DNA of 64,000 nucleotides from an archaeon. Its GTDB lineage: Archaea; EX4484-52; WAPT01. How positions within the stretch are numbered: the stretch's first letter is position 1; each line of letters opens with the position of its first letter. Below the pieces are notes generated by a model. That model had not been told where the DNA came from and did not search any database. It saw only the letters and a program-made list of their open reading frames with translations. Made by a program: the position numbers and the translations under genes. Location of the stretch: assembly GCA_029258795.1 (NCBI GenBank), contig JAPDKB010000008.1:1-64000 (forward strand), written 5' to 3'. This document shows positions 1 through 8,944 of this stretch, piece after piece.

Positions 1-38
1 AAAAAAGTTAATATACCTCTTTCTCCATATCATGAAAC

Positions 39-1064
39 ATGCTGGCATTCATCAAGGAGATTTATGAGGTAGAGAGCAAAAATCCTGAGGGAAAGGTTGA
101 GAAGAATGTTGTGGAGATAAGGCATGACCCTCTCACCGGAAGGAAAACAAGGATAAATGTGAACAGGGCAAAAAGACCGCATGTCAGCGGGGCTTCCATA
201 AAAAAGAGCGAGAGTAAGAAGGAAATTAAGGGCTGCATTTTCTGCAAGGAAAGATGGGAGGAAACGCTGCAGAGGTTTGGAGAGCGGGAAGGCATGGAGG
301 GGCAATGGATAAAAGTGGGTAAGGGAAAGAATGAGGTTGTGCTTTTTCCGAACAAGTTTCCGTTTGCCAGACGTCACGTGGTTGTTGTGCTTGGTGGAGA
401 TCATGCGGTAAAGCTGAGCAAAATTTCAGAGAAAACGTGGGTGAACGCCTTCCTTGCCATAAGCCAATACTATCAAAAACTGACCAGAGCTGAGGGAAAA
501 CATTACATTTATATCAATCTCAACTTCCTCCCACCTTCCGGAGCATCGATAGAGCATCCGCACATGCAGATAGTTTGCGAGCAGAATATGCTCTATGCAC
601 ATGAGTTTCTGCTGAGCGCTTCCAGAAGGTTTGAGAGGAAACATGGCATGTCCTACTGGAAAATGCTGGCGGAGAAGGATAAGGAGAGGTTCGTGGGGGA
701 TGGGAATTACTTTTCCTTCGTGTGCGCTTTCGCACCCATAGCAAACGCTGAGACATATGGGGTAGGAGTGGCAAAGCCCTTTCACGAGCACGATGAAGAT
801 GAAATCAAAGCCATGGCTGTGGATTTCGGGAAGATGATGAAATGCTACGAAAAAACGGGTTTCAGGAGCATGAACGCAACCATAATGTTCCCTCTAAAAG
901 GAAGTGAAGCCGAAACCATGCCCGCCCTTGCGAGGTTCATAGCACGGCCCGAACCAAAAGAGGGTTATACCGCTGACAGGGGTTTCATGGAGATTTTCTA
1001 TGATGAGGCTGTCGTTCACACCTTGCCGGAAGAGCTTGCGGAAACGCTGAGGAAGTTCTGGTGA
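39..1064 (+). CDS. galT: galactose-1-phosphate uridylyltransferase-like protein
   Basis: 341-residue HIT-superfamily nucleotidylyltransferase of the GalT branch, which swaps UMP between UDP-glucose and galactose 1-phosphate (Leloir pathway). Seen: the family motif RHDPLTG at residues 28-34, a CxxC pair (C66, C69) of the kind that binds structural zinc, and the active-site HPH triad at 173-175 within GASIEHPHMQ, where the second His is the uridylylated nucleophile in characterised GalT. Length matches the family. The ATG start lies 38 bases into the window, so its promoter is not fully visible. The actual sugar could differ from galactose; ADP-glucose phosphorylase-like members share these motifs. 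Confidence 0.85.
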   Translation: MLAFIKEIYEVESKNPEGKVEKNVVEIRHDPLTGRKTRINVNRAKRPHVSGASIKKSESKKEIKGCIFCKERWEETLQRFGEREGMEGQWIKVGKGKNEVVLFPNKFPFARRHVVVVLGGDHAVKLSKISEKTWVNAFLAISQYYQKLTRAEGKHYIYINLNFLPPSGASIEHPHMQIVCEQNMLYAHEFLLSASRRFERKHGMSYWKMLAEKDKERFVGDGNYFSFVCAFAPIANAETYGVGVAKPFHEHDEDEIKAMAVDFGKMMKCYEKTGFRSMNATIMFPLKGSEAETMPALARFIARPEPKEGYTADRGFMEIFYDEAVVHTLPEELAETLRKFW

Positions 1065-1090
1065 GCTCGGCATTTTGAAAGGTGTGGGGT

Positions 1091-1483
1091 ATGAGCATGA
1101 GGTATGAGATTGCTTACGATGTTAAGGAGATGGCTGAGGATGTTGTTAAAGTCCTTGAAATGGAGCACATTGATCTGAGCAGGGTCGTGTTCATAAGGAG
1201 CTTTGGTTCTTCAAGCAAGCGTGTGCTTGCGAGATGCCACGGCCTTGGCAAAATCTGGCAGAAAGCTCTGGGGGTTAAGCCACACTACATAATAGAGGTT
1301 ATAGCTGAAAATTTCGACAAGCTCAGCCATAAGGAAAAGGTTGAGACGGTGATTCACGAGCTTATGCACATACCGAAAAGTTTTGGCGGGGGTTTCAGGC
1401 ATCACGACTGGGTGAACAGTAGGAATGTGAAAAAGATGACAAAAGAATATTTTAGGAGGAAGAGGGAGATATTCAAACTTTGA
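1091..1483 (+). CDS. putative zinc metallopeptidase (HExxH)
   Basis: About 130 residues. HELMH at residues 89-93 is a zinc-binding HExxH motif, followed by a second His cluster (RHHDW, about 103-107) that could supply the third ligand. This arrangement is that of a small archaeal putative metallopeptidase family; no substrate is known to me. Start chosen at the ATG at 1091; GTG at 1082 would add three residues. The 3' end overlaps the convergent oxidoreductase gene by 11 bp. Confidence 0.6.
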   Translation: MSMRYEIAYDVKEMAEDVVKVLEMEHIDLSRVVFIRSFGSSSKRVLARCHGLGKIWQKALGVKPHYIIEVIAENFDKLSHKEKVETVIHELMHIPKSFGGGFRHHDWVNSRNVKKMTKEYFRRKREIFKL

Positions 1484-3455
1484 GTTCTCTCTCTACCCCT
1501 ATACCATCATGAATGCCCTCGAGCGTCTTCAGCCAGTAGTGCTTTGCTGCAAACCACTTGTCATGTTTGAACATGTCCAGCCACTTTTTGAGCTCTTTGT
1601 TCTTTGGATCGGATTTTGCGAGCTTTTCTATGAACTTCCACACTATGTCTATCACCCTCTCCGACTCCCAGAATGCTGGCTTTAACTCACATCTTTCATC
1701 GTAGAACAGGATACGTTCGGCAAGCCGCCTGTGGTGCTCGTAGAAGTTGTAGTTGGTGCCGAAAGCTTCATTGACAAGCTTTTCAATGGTCTTCTCGCTC
1801 CACCCTCTGTGAAACCTACATAGCCCGTTGTTGGTGGAGTAAAGCTCTTTTATGGTGCGTTCAGCGCTTTTCTTGCCAAGTTCGTAGGGGTCAAGCCATT
1901 CAAGGTGGTAGTACGTCAGGAACTTGCCCTGAATCGGAAGAGGGATGAAGAAGGCAGGAACCCAGTACTGGCATGGCCCAATTTCCCCATCATCCCCGTA
2001 AACAGCATAGACAGCAAAATCTTTAAACTCGGCTTCATGCTTCGGATGGTGGAACATGGACTCCAAATCCTCGGCTGCCTGCTTTATACCCTCGCAGAAC
2101 AGCTTACCAAGCTCTTCACCATAAGCTATCATTTCCACAAGCTTGGCTGCTATCTCAGCGTTGTGGTGCGATGCCTTTACATCCAGCTTGTCAATATCAA
2201 ATATCGGCTTCTTTGATAAACCAAAATCTTCAGGCTTTAACATGTTGCGGTGCATGAGCTCCATTATCCATGAAACTATCGTGCCCACCTGTATCGCATC
2301 AAATCCAAGCTCGTCAACCTTCTCCACAACCATGTCAGCTGCCTTCATATCTACTATGCCAGCATTTGGGCCGTTTGCCTCATAGGGCTCATAATCCCTC
2401 TTGTGAGTGGAGTATTTTTTGCAAACAAGAGGGCAGGGCTCGCCGCAGTTCATGAACTTTCTCGGCTTGATGCACTCCTCGTTGAACTGTTTGAGGTAAT
2501 GCCCTTTTATCAGTTTTTCATAGGCCTCCTTTCTTTTCTTCTCAGTCCAGTAGATGGAGCTCCAGTTCAGGAAGAGCGTCCACGTACCCAAAGTTGAGAA
2601 GTTAACACCATAAGTCCCACCGCTCTTAACATCAGGATTATAATAGTATTTCTTGCCCTTCTCCATGATAACTTCCATCATCTTCTTTCCAAACTCGCGC
2701 TTGAAGAACTCATCAACAAACTTGGGATCGCTAAGCTTCTCATGTTTGTGACAGCTGTTCCCACCGTAAATTATGGCTACAACTCCATGGGCTTGAGCCA
2801 TCACGCTTCCGAGCCCGCCTCTACCTGCAAACTCGTTTATGCCCTCGCGCATCTTGCCATCCTGAATCACGGTTGAGCATATAGCCCCATAAGTGGTGTT
2901 TAAAGCGGCAGGTCCAACAGCAAGAATTCTGAAGGGTATTTTGTTTTTGGTGAACACGTCTCCATAGTTGTCTATGATATACTGCTGTAGAGCATAGAGA
3001 CCGCGCTTGTTTTTATAGCCGCCATAAATCGCAAACAGATGATCCCTCTCTATCTCGAAAAACTCGACCTTCAGCTTCTCATTTATGTTGCTTATCCTTA
3101 TGATGGTTGGAGTGTGCCTCTCTCCTTCTATACAGCAGAAGTTAACATTCAGTCCGCAGAAGACATATCCTGCTCCGCCCATCGTTGAGGTGAAGAATCC
3201 CTTCCAGATGGGAGAACGAGCCGCAAAAATCAGGCGATGTGTGCCGGGAATGTTTGATGCTGCAAGCGGGCCAACACCGAAAATCAGCGCGTTTTTCGGG
3301 CTCAAAGCATCGTAACGCCACGACTCGTAGCGGTTGAGGTGCATCTCAACCGCAAAATCCACCACACCCAGAATGCGCTCGTCCTTAACCTTTTCCAGCT
3401 TCCAGCTCTTCTCCGCAACGTCTATGAAAAGTGCTCTTCTTTCCGGCAGGGGCAT
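1473..3455 (-). CDS. gor: glyceraldehyde-3-phosphate:ferredoxin oxidoreductase (tungsten, AOR family)
   Basis: 660 residues. Tungstopterin enzyme that oxidises glyceraldehyde 3-phosphate to 3-phosphoglycerate with reduction of ferredoxin, bypassing GAPDH and PGK in archaeal glycolysis. Seen: N-terminal AOR fold with TMGGAGY (91-97), the [4Fe-4S] cysteines C337, C341 and C345 in NCGEPCPLVC, a further Cys near residue 565 (NGLCRFHRGW), and DYEPYEANGP. The last two motifs and the MPLPERRALF-type N terminus resemble Pyrococcus GAPOR more than general aldehyde oxidoreductase, so GAPOR is preferred; generic AOR is the alternative. An AT-rich TATA-like stretch near 3480-3490 suggests a very short leader. 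Confidence 0.85.
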   Translation of the reverse strand: MPLPERRALFIDVAEKSWKLEKVKDERILGVVDFAVEMHLNRYESWRYDALSPKNALIFGVGPLAASNIPGTHRLIFAARSPIWKGFFTSTMGGAGYVFCGLNVNFCCIEGERHTPTIIRISNINEKLKVEFFEIERDHLFAIYGGYKNKRGLYALQQYIIDNYGDVFTKNKIPFRILAVGPAALNTTYGAICSTVIQDGKMREGINEFAGRGGLGSVMAQAHGVVAIIYGGNSCHKHEKLSDPKFVDEFFKREFGKKMMEVIMEKGKKYYYNPDVKSGGTYGVNFSTLGTWTLFLNWSSIYWTEKKRKEAYEKLIKGHYLKQFNEECIKPRKFMNCGEPCPLVCKKYSTHKRDYEPYEANGPNAGIVDMKAADMVVEKVDELGFDAIQVGTIVSWIMELMHRNMLKPEDFGLSKKPIFDIDKLDVKASHHNAEIAAKLVEMIAYGEELGKLFCEGIKQAAEDLESMFHHPKHEAEFKDFAVYAVYGDDGEIGPCQYWVPAFFIPLPIQGKFLTYYHLEWLDPYELGKKSAERTIKELYSTNNGLCRFHRGWSEKTIEKLVNEAFGTNYNFYEHHRRLAERILFYDERCELKPAFWESERVIDIVWKFIEKLAKSDPKNKELKKWLDMFKHDKWFAAKHYWLKTLEGIHDGIGVERELKV

Positions 3456-3546
3456 GAAGATTATTATGGCGGGGGAAATGATATAAAGATTTGTCCTCCT
3501 AGCTCGTGGAGCTTGGGTGGTGAGTAACCATTATAGAAATCTAACC

Positions 3547-4428
3547 TCAATCCTCAACCAGATCTATCCACCCAGCGTACTTCTCAATTTCGCCCCTGAC
3601 CACCTTCTGATAGTACTTCTGGATTTCCTTAGCACGGGTTGTGGAGTACTGGATGTTGTTTATCTCTTTTATCGGAGTTATCTCTGCTGCTGTGCCGGTG
3701 AAGAACGCTTCATCAAAGCATGGAAGTTCGTGAACGGAAACTGTTCTTACTTCCGCTGTGTAGCCAAGCTCTTCTGCAAATTTCAGCACGGTATCTCTCG
3801 TTATCCCAGCAAGAATGCTTCCGGTGGGGGGTGTGATAAGCTTGTCATCCTTGATGAAGAAGATGTTCTCTCCTGGACCCTCCGCCACATTACCATCAAG
3901 GTCAAGCATGAGCGCCTCATCATAACCAAACTCTCTCGCCTCTATCGTTGCCAGCACGGAGTTGAAGTAGTGTCCGCATATCTTTGCCTCCGGATTCGTT
4001 ATCAGGCGGTTCATTCTGTGGTAGCTGCTTATCTTTACCCTGACATCATCACCCAGATATTTTGGGAATTCGATGGCAAAGACCGCAACGTCAGCCTTCT
4101 GACTCAAAACGTTCAGACCTATTTTTCCGAAGTTGTAGAAGGCTATTGGCCTTATGTAAGCATCATCCAACCCGTTCTCCCTTATGACTTGCTTGCATGC
4201 TTCAATCAGTTCTTCCTCAGAAAAATCGAGGTTCATTCCCAAAACCTTTGCTGAAAAAAAGAACCTCTTTATGTGGTCCTTCAGCCTGAAAATCCCTCTC
4301 TTTCCATTTGCAAGCTTGTAGCATCTTATTCCCTCAAAAACACCCGTGCCGTAATGCAAAGTGTGACAGGTTATCGGAATTTTGGGATCCTCCACCATTT
4401 CTCCGTTGTACCAGACCTTCATACCCAT
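3547..4428 (-). CDS. ilvE: branched-chain amino acid aminotransferase
   Basis: About 293 residues, fold-type IV PLP aminotransferase that makes Leu, Ile and Val from their 2-oxoacids and glutamate. Seen: HYGTGVFEGIRCY near the N terminus, PEAKICGHYFNS with the expected PLP lysine, GYDEALMLD, EGPGENIF and GITRDTV. Start chosen at MGMKVWYNGEM rather than a longer frame, because the family begins there and the longer frame would run into the divergent neighbour. It shares a 34-bp intergenic region with tyrA-aroQ-pheA, so the two genes may be co-controlled. Confidence 0.92.
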   Translation of the reverse strand: MGMKVWYNGEMVEDPKIPITCHTLHYGTGVFEGIRCYKLANGKRGIFRLKDHIKRFFFSAKVLGMNLDFSEEELIEACKQVIRENGLDDAYIRPIAFYNFGKIGLNVLSQKADVAVFAIEFPKYLGDDVRVKISSYHRMNRLITNPEAKICGHYFNSVLATIEAREFGYDEALMLDLDGNVAEGPGENIFFIKDDKLITPPTGSILAGITRDTVLKFAEELGYTAEVRTVSVHELPCFDEAFFTGTAAEITPIKEINNIQYSTTRAKEIQKYYQKVVRGEIEKYAGWIDLVED

Positions 4429-4462
4429 GCATTTTAATTGATTGCGACAGATTTTTAAAGGT

Positions 4463-6250
4463 ATGAAAGTTCTCATCTACGGCTACGGGAGGATGGGAAG
4501 GACATTTCACAACATTCTGGGCAGTAGCGGGAACTACGTGAAAATTTATTCCCTTGATGAGCATTGTGAAGTAAGTGAGATTGATTTTGGGAGGTTTGAT
4601 GCCGCTGTTCTGTGTGTGCCTGAAAGTGCATATCCGGAAGTGCTGGAGAAGCTTCCGAAGGGGATTCTCGTTGTGGACATTTCCTCCACAAAAGAGAAAA
4701 CGCTGCCCCTGCTCAGGGATTCAGGACATGAGTATCTGAGTATCCACCCTCTTTTTGGTGAGAACATCTACCCGTACTTTTCGGAGGTCATGCTGGTGGA
4801 GAGCAACTCTGACAGAGCAAAAGAGTTCCTGAAAATGCTTGAGAGTACGGGTATGCGCGTTATAGATGGGAGGGAGCACGATAAAGAGATGGCGAAGGTG
4901 CAGGGCGTAACCCATTTCACGCTTCTCGCCCTTTACGAGTATTTGAAGGACACACATTCCAGAACCGCGCTGCTCAATGCGCTTTTACCTCTCTGCCTCC
5001 GGCTGAAAACCCAGAATCCTGAGGTGATAAAGAGGATTCAGGAGGTTGCGAAGGATGAAAGGGAGGGGTTTCTCAACTTCCTAAAGGAGTTCAACGAGAA
5101 GTTCATGGAGAACTTTGAGAGTTATTTTGGTTTGGAAGGAGATTACAGCTTTCTTCTGAATGCTGCCAAGATTTACGAAAAGCCAAAGAGTCTGGTTGAG
5201 TACAGGAATTACTTGGAGGTTATAGATTCTCTTATCATGGATCTGCTCAATCTGAGGGAGCAGGCAGCAAGAGAAATCGCGCTCATCAAGAAGGAAAAGA
5301 GCATACCTATAGAGGTGAAGGAAGTTGAGGAGAGGAAGCTCAACCGGCTTCTGAAGAAACCAAGGAATCCCATAATTACGGGAGAGATATTTTCCCGTAT
5401 ATTCCAGCTCTCCAAGGAGGTGCAGTACGAAATCCTTGGAATTAGCGGGCTTGTTGGCGTGCTCGGGCCGGAGGGAAGTTACAGTGAGGAGGCAGCACTT
5501 AACCTCATTGGGAACAGAATCTTTCTGAGGCATTATGGCACGATAGAAGACGTTTTCAGGGGGGTTGAGAAGGGGGAAGTGGCTTATGGTGTTGTGCCGA
5601 TAGAGAACTCGCTGACTGGAAGTGTTGCTGAGTCTCTAGAATCGCTTTTGAGTCACGACGTCTTTGCGATTGGAGAGGTGGATTTGAGGATTTCGCACTG
5701 CCTCGTTGCCAGATCTCATGTTGATCTGAAGAAGGTGAGGTATGTTTACTCGCATCCCCAAGCTGTAATGCAGTGCATGAATTTTCTGAGGAGAAATTTG
5801 AGCAATGCCGAGATAATCTATGCTTCCAGCACATCTCAGGCACTGAAAATGCTGGATGACGACTCTGTGGCCATCGCTTCTGAGAATGCCGCAAGATTAA
5901 GCGGGTGTGTCGTGCTGAAGAGAGATATTCAGGACAACAAGGAGAACAGAACGAGGTTTTATATCATCACGAGAGATGGAAAGGTTGATAAGCCGGAAGT
6001 CACAGCTCTTTTCTTCTCGGTTGAGGACAGACCCGGCTCGCTGAAGGAGATACTGGATGTGTTCTATGAGAAGCGCATAAACTTACGCAAGCTTGAGTCG
6101 CGCCCAGACAGGAGGAATCCAGGAAAGTACATATTCTTCACCGAAGCTGAAGCTAATCTGGATGATGAGATCGTGAGAAAGCTTAAAGAGAAGACGGAAT
6201 TCGTCAAGATCGTTGGAAAGCTCAAGAGGATGGATTTTCTGGAGGTCTGA
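4463..6250 (+). CDS. prephenate dehydrogenase / chorismate mutase / prephenate dehydratase fusion
   Basis: About 595 residues joining three steps after chorismate. Seen in order: Rossmann TyrA domain (GYGRMG at 7-12, SIHPLFG), residues about 1-240; all-helical AroQ chorismate mutase, about 250-335 (LLNLREQAAREIALIKKEK); prephenate dehydratase, about 340-515 (GPEGSYSEEAAL, NRTRFYII); and C-terminal ACT domain (DRPGSLKEIL, LRKLESRP), the usual Phe-sensing site. The same TyrA-AroQ-PheA order is known from Archaeoglobus fulgidus. It lets one polypeptide make both phenylpyruvate and 4-hydroxyphenylpyruvate. ATG at 4463 fits the Rossmann strand; a TATA-like TTTTTAAAGG lies just upstream, so the mRNA may be leaderless. 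Confidence 0.93.
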   Translation: MKVLIYGYGRMGRTFHNILGSSGNYVKIYSLDEHCEVSEIDFGRFDAAVLCVPESAYPEVLEKLPKGILVVDISSTKEKTLPLLRDSGHEYLSIHPLFGENIYPYFSEVMLVESNSDRAKEFLKMLESTGMRVIDGREHDKEMAKVQGVTHFTLLALYEYLKDTHSRTALLNALLPLCLRLKTQNPEVIKRIQEVAKDEREGFLNFLKEFNEKFMENFESYFGLEGDYSFLLNAAKIYEKPKSLVEYRNYLEVIDSLIMDLLNLREQAAREIALIKKEKSIPIEVKEVEERKLNRLLKKPRNPIITGEIFSRIFQLSKEVQYEILGISGLVGVLGPEGSYSEEAALNLIGNRIFLRHYGTIEDVFRGVEKGEVAYGVVPIENSLTGSVAESLESLLSHDVFAIGEVDLRISHCLVARSHVDLKKVRYVYSHPQAVMQCMNFLRRNLSNAEIIYASSTSQALKMLDDDSVAIASENAARLSGCVVLKRDIQDNKENRTRFYIITRDGKVDKPEVTALFFSVEDRPGSLKEILDVFYEKRINLRKLESRPDRRNPGKYIFFTEAEANLDDEIVRKLKEKTEFVKIVGKLKRMDFLEV

Positions 6251-6258
6251 AGCGAGAT

Positions 6259-7041
6259 TTAATCGTGGATGTTAAGAACTTCAAACAGCTCCGAAAGGTC
6301 GTTGATTATGTGGTCCGCTCCCACTTTCTCCAGAATTTCTCTGGTTGCCATTCCCGTCAGCACGCCCACGCATCTGACACCTGCCTCTCTTGCAGAGATT
6401 ATGTCAACTGCAGAATCACCCACAAAAACGCAATTTTCTGGCTGAACATGGAAGAGTTGCATTGCCTTCATCACGCCCTCTGGATGGGGCTTGGGATTTT
6501 TCTGATCCTCCCAGGTGATTATGACGTCAAAGAGTTCGTGGATGTTGTGGTTTTCCAGTATCCTCAGCGTTGATTTCTTTCTCCTGTTGGAGACGAGCGC
6601 GATTTTTAAGCTTCTTTCCTTCAGCTTTTCAAGGGTGGGCTTTGCATTTTTGCACAATGGATACTTCGTGTCGTCGAATATCTCATAAAGGTAAGTGGTG
6701 AGCAGCTTGCCAAGCTTTTCAGCTTTCGAATCGAAATCTTCATGCTTTGCTCTCATCTCCTCCACAAGGCGGTTGAGCTCTGCGTTGGGATTTTCCTTTT
6801 CCATTATGCTCTGCATGCTTTTTCCTGAAAGAAACACTGCGAGAAACCCTCTGGCTTTTCCGTGCTCCGTGTTGAAGTCCTTCAGGCTTGAGAGCGCGTT
6901 GCATTCCTTCATGGTGTAGGGAAACTCGTTCCTTTTACACAATCCGAGCTGCTCGAACGCCCAGATGTAGGAGTCGTAAAGCACAGACATGGAATCCCAG
7001 ATGGTTCCGCCTCCGTCAAAAATCACGGCTTTGAGGGTCAT
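6259..7041 (-). CDS. HAD-superfamily hydrolase
   Basis: 260 residues, HAD fold with helical cap (phosphoglycolate phosphatase-like class). Motif I is VIFDGGGTIWDS: the nucleophilic Asp is present, but the usual second Asp (DxD) is Gly. Motif II is ALVSNRR, motif III Lys lies in PKPHP, motif IV is VFVGDSAVDI. Loss of the second Asp is seen in dehalogenase- and phosphonatase-like HADs, so simple phosphatase activity should not be assumed. Convergent with the aromatic biosynthesis gene, 8 bp apart. Confidence 0.75.
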   Translation of the reverse strand: MTLKAVIFDGGGTIWDSMSVLYDSYIWAFEQLGLCKRNEFPYTMKECNALSSLKDFNTEHGKARGFLAVFLSGKSMQSIMEKENPNAELNRLVEEMRAKHEDFDSKAEKLGKLLTTYLYEIFDDTKYPLCKNAKPTLEKLKERSLKIALVSNRRKKSTLRILENHNIHELFDVIITWEDQKNPKPHPEGVMKAMQLFHVQPENCVFVGDSAVDIISAREAGVRCVGVLTGMATREILEKVGADHIINDLSELFEVLNIHD

Positions 7042-7122
7042 TTGGTATCTCCAGCGCGAATTAAGGAATATTTGGAGATTTGATTTTTATTCATTTAAAA
7101 TTTCGTGAAGAGCTAATTGTCA

Positions 7123-7632
7123 ATGTCGCTGGAAGTTGAACTGAAGGTACTTGGCATAAAGCCGGAAAGTGTTAAGAAAAAGCTTGAAGAGATGAGAGTT
7201 TTGACAAGGAAGATTGATCAGCGCGACTTCGTGATTTTGCCCAGCGGTAAGGAAGTGCTGAGGGTTCGTAAGGTGGACGGGAAGGTAAAGCTGACATGGA
7301 AGTACAGGGTGGAGAAGAGCAAGTTTAAGGTTGCGAGAGAAACGGAGGTTGAAGTTTCAGACTACGACAAAATGAAGAGGATTCTGTTCAGGATGTGCAA
7401 AGGCTTGCCCTATTATGAATACGAGAAAATCAGGGAGGTTTTTGAACTAAATGGTGTTAAAGGGGAAATTGTGAAGCTTGAGGGTCTAGCGCCATATCTC
7501 GAGCTTGAAGGAGAGCGGGAGAAGATAATGGAAGTGATTAAAATGCTCGGGCTGGAAAACAAGGAAACGAGCAGTGATGGCATACCTTCTCTCCTCAGAA
7601 AAGTCGGAATCATGCCGAAGAAAATTGAATAA
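7123..7632 (+). CDS. CYTH-domain protein (CyaB/thiamine triphosphatase-like)
   Basis: About 169 residues. Begins with the CYTH signature ELK near the N terminus (SLEVELKVLGI) and continues with alternating charged strands such as VLRVRKVDGKVKLTWKY and ARETEVEV, the tunnel-lining pattern of this family. CYTH proteins bind triphosphates with divalent metal; characterised members are class IV adenylyl cyclases, thiamine triphosphatases and inorganic triphosphatases. The sequence does not decide which. ATG at 7123 is used; a TTG at 7117 is possible. Confidence 0.75.
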   Translation: MSLEVELKVLGIKPESVKKKLEEMRVLTRKIDQRDFVILPSGKEVLRVRKVDGKVKLTWKYRVEKSKFKVARETEVEVSDYDKMKRILFRMCKGLPYYEYEKIREVFELNGVKGEIVKLEGLAPYLELEGEREKIMEVIKMLGLENKETSSDGIPSLLRKVGIMPKKIE

Positions 7633-7737
7633 GTTGTACTTAATTGCTAGAAGAAATAATAATGCGGGTAATCGCGGCCTTCATCTTTCTCTCTTCTTTT
7701 ATGAGATTCAGACCATCACGCCGGTATTCTGGAATGT

Positions 7738-8189
7738 CTCGCTCTGTTAAGGATATTTAAATTTAATAACTCACATGTCATTACATATCCGAAAATTATC
7801 TCGGTGAAATAGAATTTGAAACCGAGGAAGGCAAAATAATTAGTTTACCTTTGCATAAAATGCCAAAATATGCGTTAAGAAAAGATGAAAAACCCCTCGG
7901 AGAAATTCTCAATGAGATGAATTTAGATATAGAAAAAATAAAGGAAGATAACCCAGGTATCGATATTGAGCATATTGATCCCTACGAAATGGTACCTTCA
8001 CATATAATATCTCTGGAAACACTTGAAGATGGAAAGTATTATTTGCACGAAAATCAAGTTTACTGCAAAAAAGGCAGAAATTTAGAAATTTACGATATTG
8101 TGGAATCTTGTGGAGAAAAAAGAAAATAGTAAAATTTGCAGAGATATCCTTAAAGTAGGATGTTCTTTTATCTCTGATAGCTCGCTCTG
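7738..8189. repeat. 11-nt direct repeats flanking a small AT-rich gene
   Basis: CTCGCTCTGTT occurs near 7739-7749 and again near 8179-8189, bracketing the AT-rich gene at 7851-8129. Such short direct repeats can be an insertion scar, but I see no transposase or inverted ends, so the meaning is open. Confidence 0.35.
7851..8129 (+). CDS. small AT-rich hypothetical gene, possibly 5'-disrupted
   Basis: 92-residue acidic protein with no motif I recognise. The start is uncertain: TTG at 7851 or ATG at 7860, neither with a clear ribosome site. The same frame stays open and protein-like upstream to about 7775 (residues such as SENYLGEIEFETEEGK), and an ATG at 7774 just after a TATA-like ATATTTAAAT is one base out of frame with it. 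Either one base has been gained at the 5' end or a non-standard start is used. Base composition is more AT-rich than neighbours, and an 11-nt direct repeat (CTCGCTCTGTT) lies on each side. Confidence 0.45.
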   Translation: MHKMPKYALRKDEKPLGEILNEMNLDIEKIKEDNPGIDIEHIDPYEMVPSHIISLETLEDGKYYLHENQVYCKKGRNLEIYDIVESCGEKRK

Positions 8190-8467
8190 TTTTTTGTCTC
8201 TTCATCCATTCTTTCGTACGCGAATAACAGATGCCTGTTATAAAGTATGTATGTGAAAGATCGGGAATAAAAACCAAGTAGGTGTTTATAGCTTTTAAGT
8301 TCTTTATTGTAAGTGAGATTTAATCATTGTTTTTGTGTCTTAACACTTGGTTTGTGAGGTAAAATGTTTTTGTTTGACCAGAACGTTATTAAGAGGGTGG
8401 TGATTATTGTGGCGCTTCTAAGATAATAGCAAACAAACATAAAAATCTTATTTTCTCAGTTTTTTCC
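8130..8467. other. 338-bp intergenic region upstream of rpiB
   Basis: AT-rich spacer with no open reading frame I would defend and no RNA structure I can support. Runs of T near 8320-8345 and 8450-8465 could serve termination and promoter functions; the last 30 bases (CATAAAAATCTTATTTTC) hold a TATA-like element for rpiB. Confidence 0.4.
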
Positions 8468-8944
8468 ATGAAGGTGCTTGTAGCAAGTGATCACGCGGGA
8501 TTTGAGCTGAAGAACCATGTTGTGGGGTTTCTGAAAAATGAGGGGTATGATGTTGTTGATCTCGGTCCCCACGAGTATGATCCTGAGGATGATTTTGTTG
8601 ATTTTGCGGAAAAGCTGTGCAGGAAGATGCTGGAGGAGATGAAGGAAAACGAGAACAAGGATGAGATCAGAGGAATTTTAATCTGTGGTTCTGGGCAGGG
8701 TATGTGCATAGCAGCCAACAAGTTCCCCGGCATTTATGCTGCGCAGATATGGGATGAGGCAAGCGGAAAAATAGCTAAAGAGCACGATGATGCAAACGTC
8801 GCATGTCTTGCGGGAAGGTTTCTGGATAAAGAAACAGCGGAAAAAGCCGTTAAAGCATGGCTTGAAGCGAGGTTTCTGGAAGAGGAAAAGAGATTGAGGC
8901 GTGTTAACAAAATCAAAAAAATTGAGAGAGAATTCATGAAATGA
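8468..8944 (+). CDS. rpiB: ribose-5-phosphate isomerase B family protein (RpiB/LacAB)
   Basis: 158 residues. Interconverts ribose 5-phosphate and ribulose 5-phosphate. Seen: ASDHAGFELK at the N terminus (family signature with substrate-binding Asp-His), GICGSG-like loop LICGSGQGMCIAANK with the catalytic Cys region, and DDANVACLAGRF. Length is slightly longer than the usual 145-150 because of a basic C-terminal tail. Its stop overlaps the start of the next gene (ATGA), so the two are co-translated. Confidence 0.88.
   Translation: MKVLVASDHAGFELKNHVVGFLKNEGYDVVDLGPHEYDPEDDFVDFAEKLCRKMLEEMKENENKDEIRGILICGSGQGMCIAANKFPGIYAAQIWDEASGKIAKEHDDANVACLAGRFLDKETAEKAVKAWLEARFLEEEKRLRRVNKIKKIEREFMK

Noticed and set aside
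3517-4254. 245-residue plus-strand frame opposite ilvE
   Set aside because: Shadow of ilvE, which has full aminotransferase motifs on the other strand.
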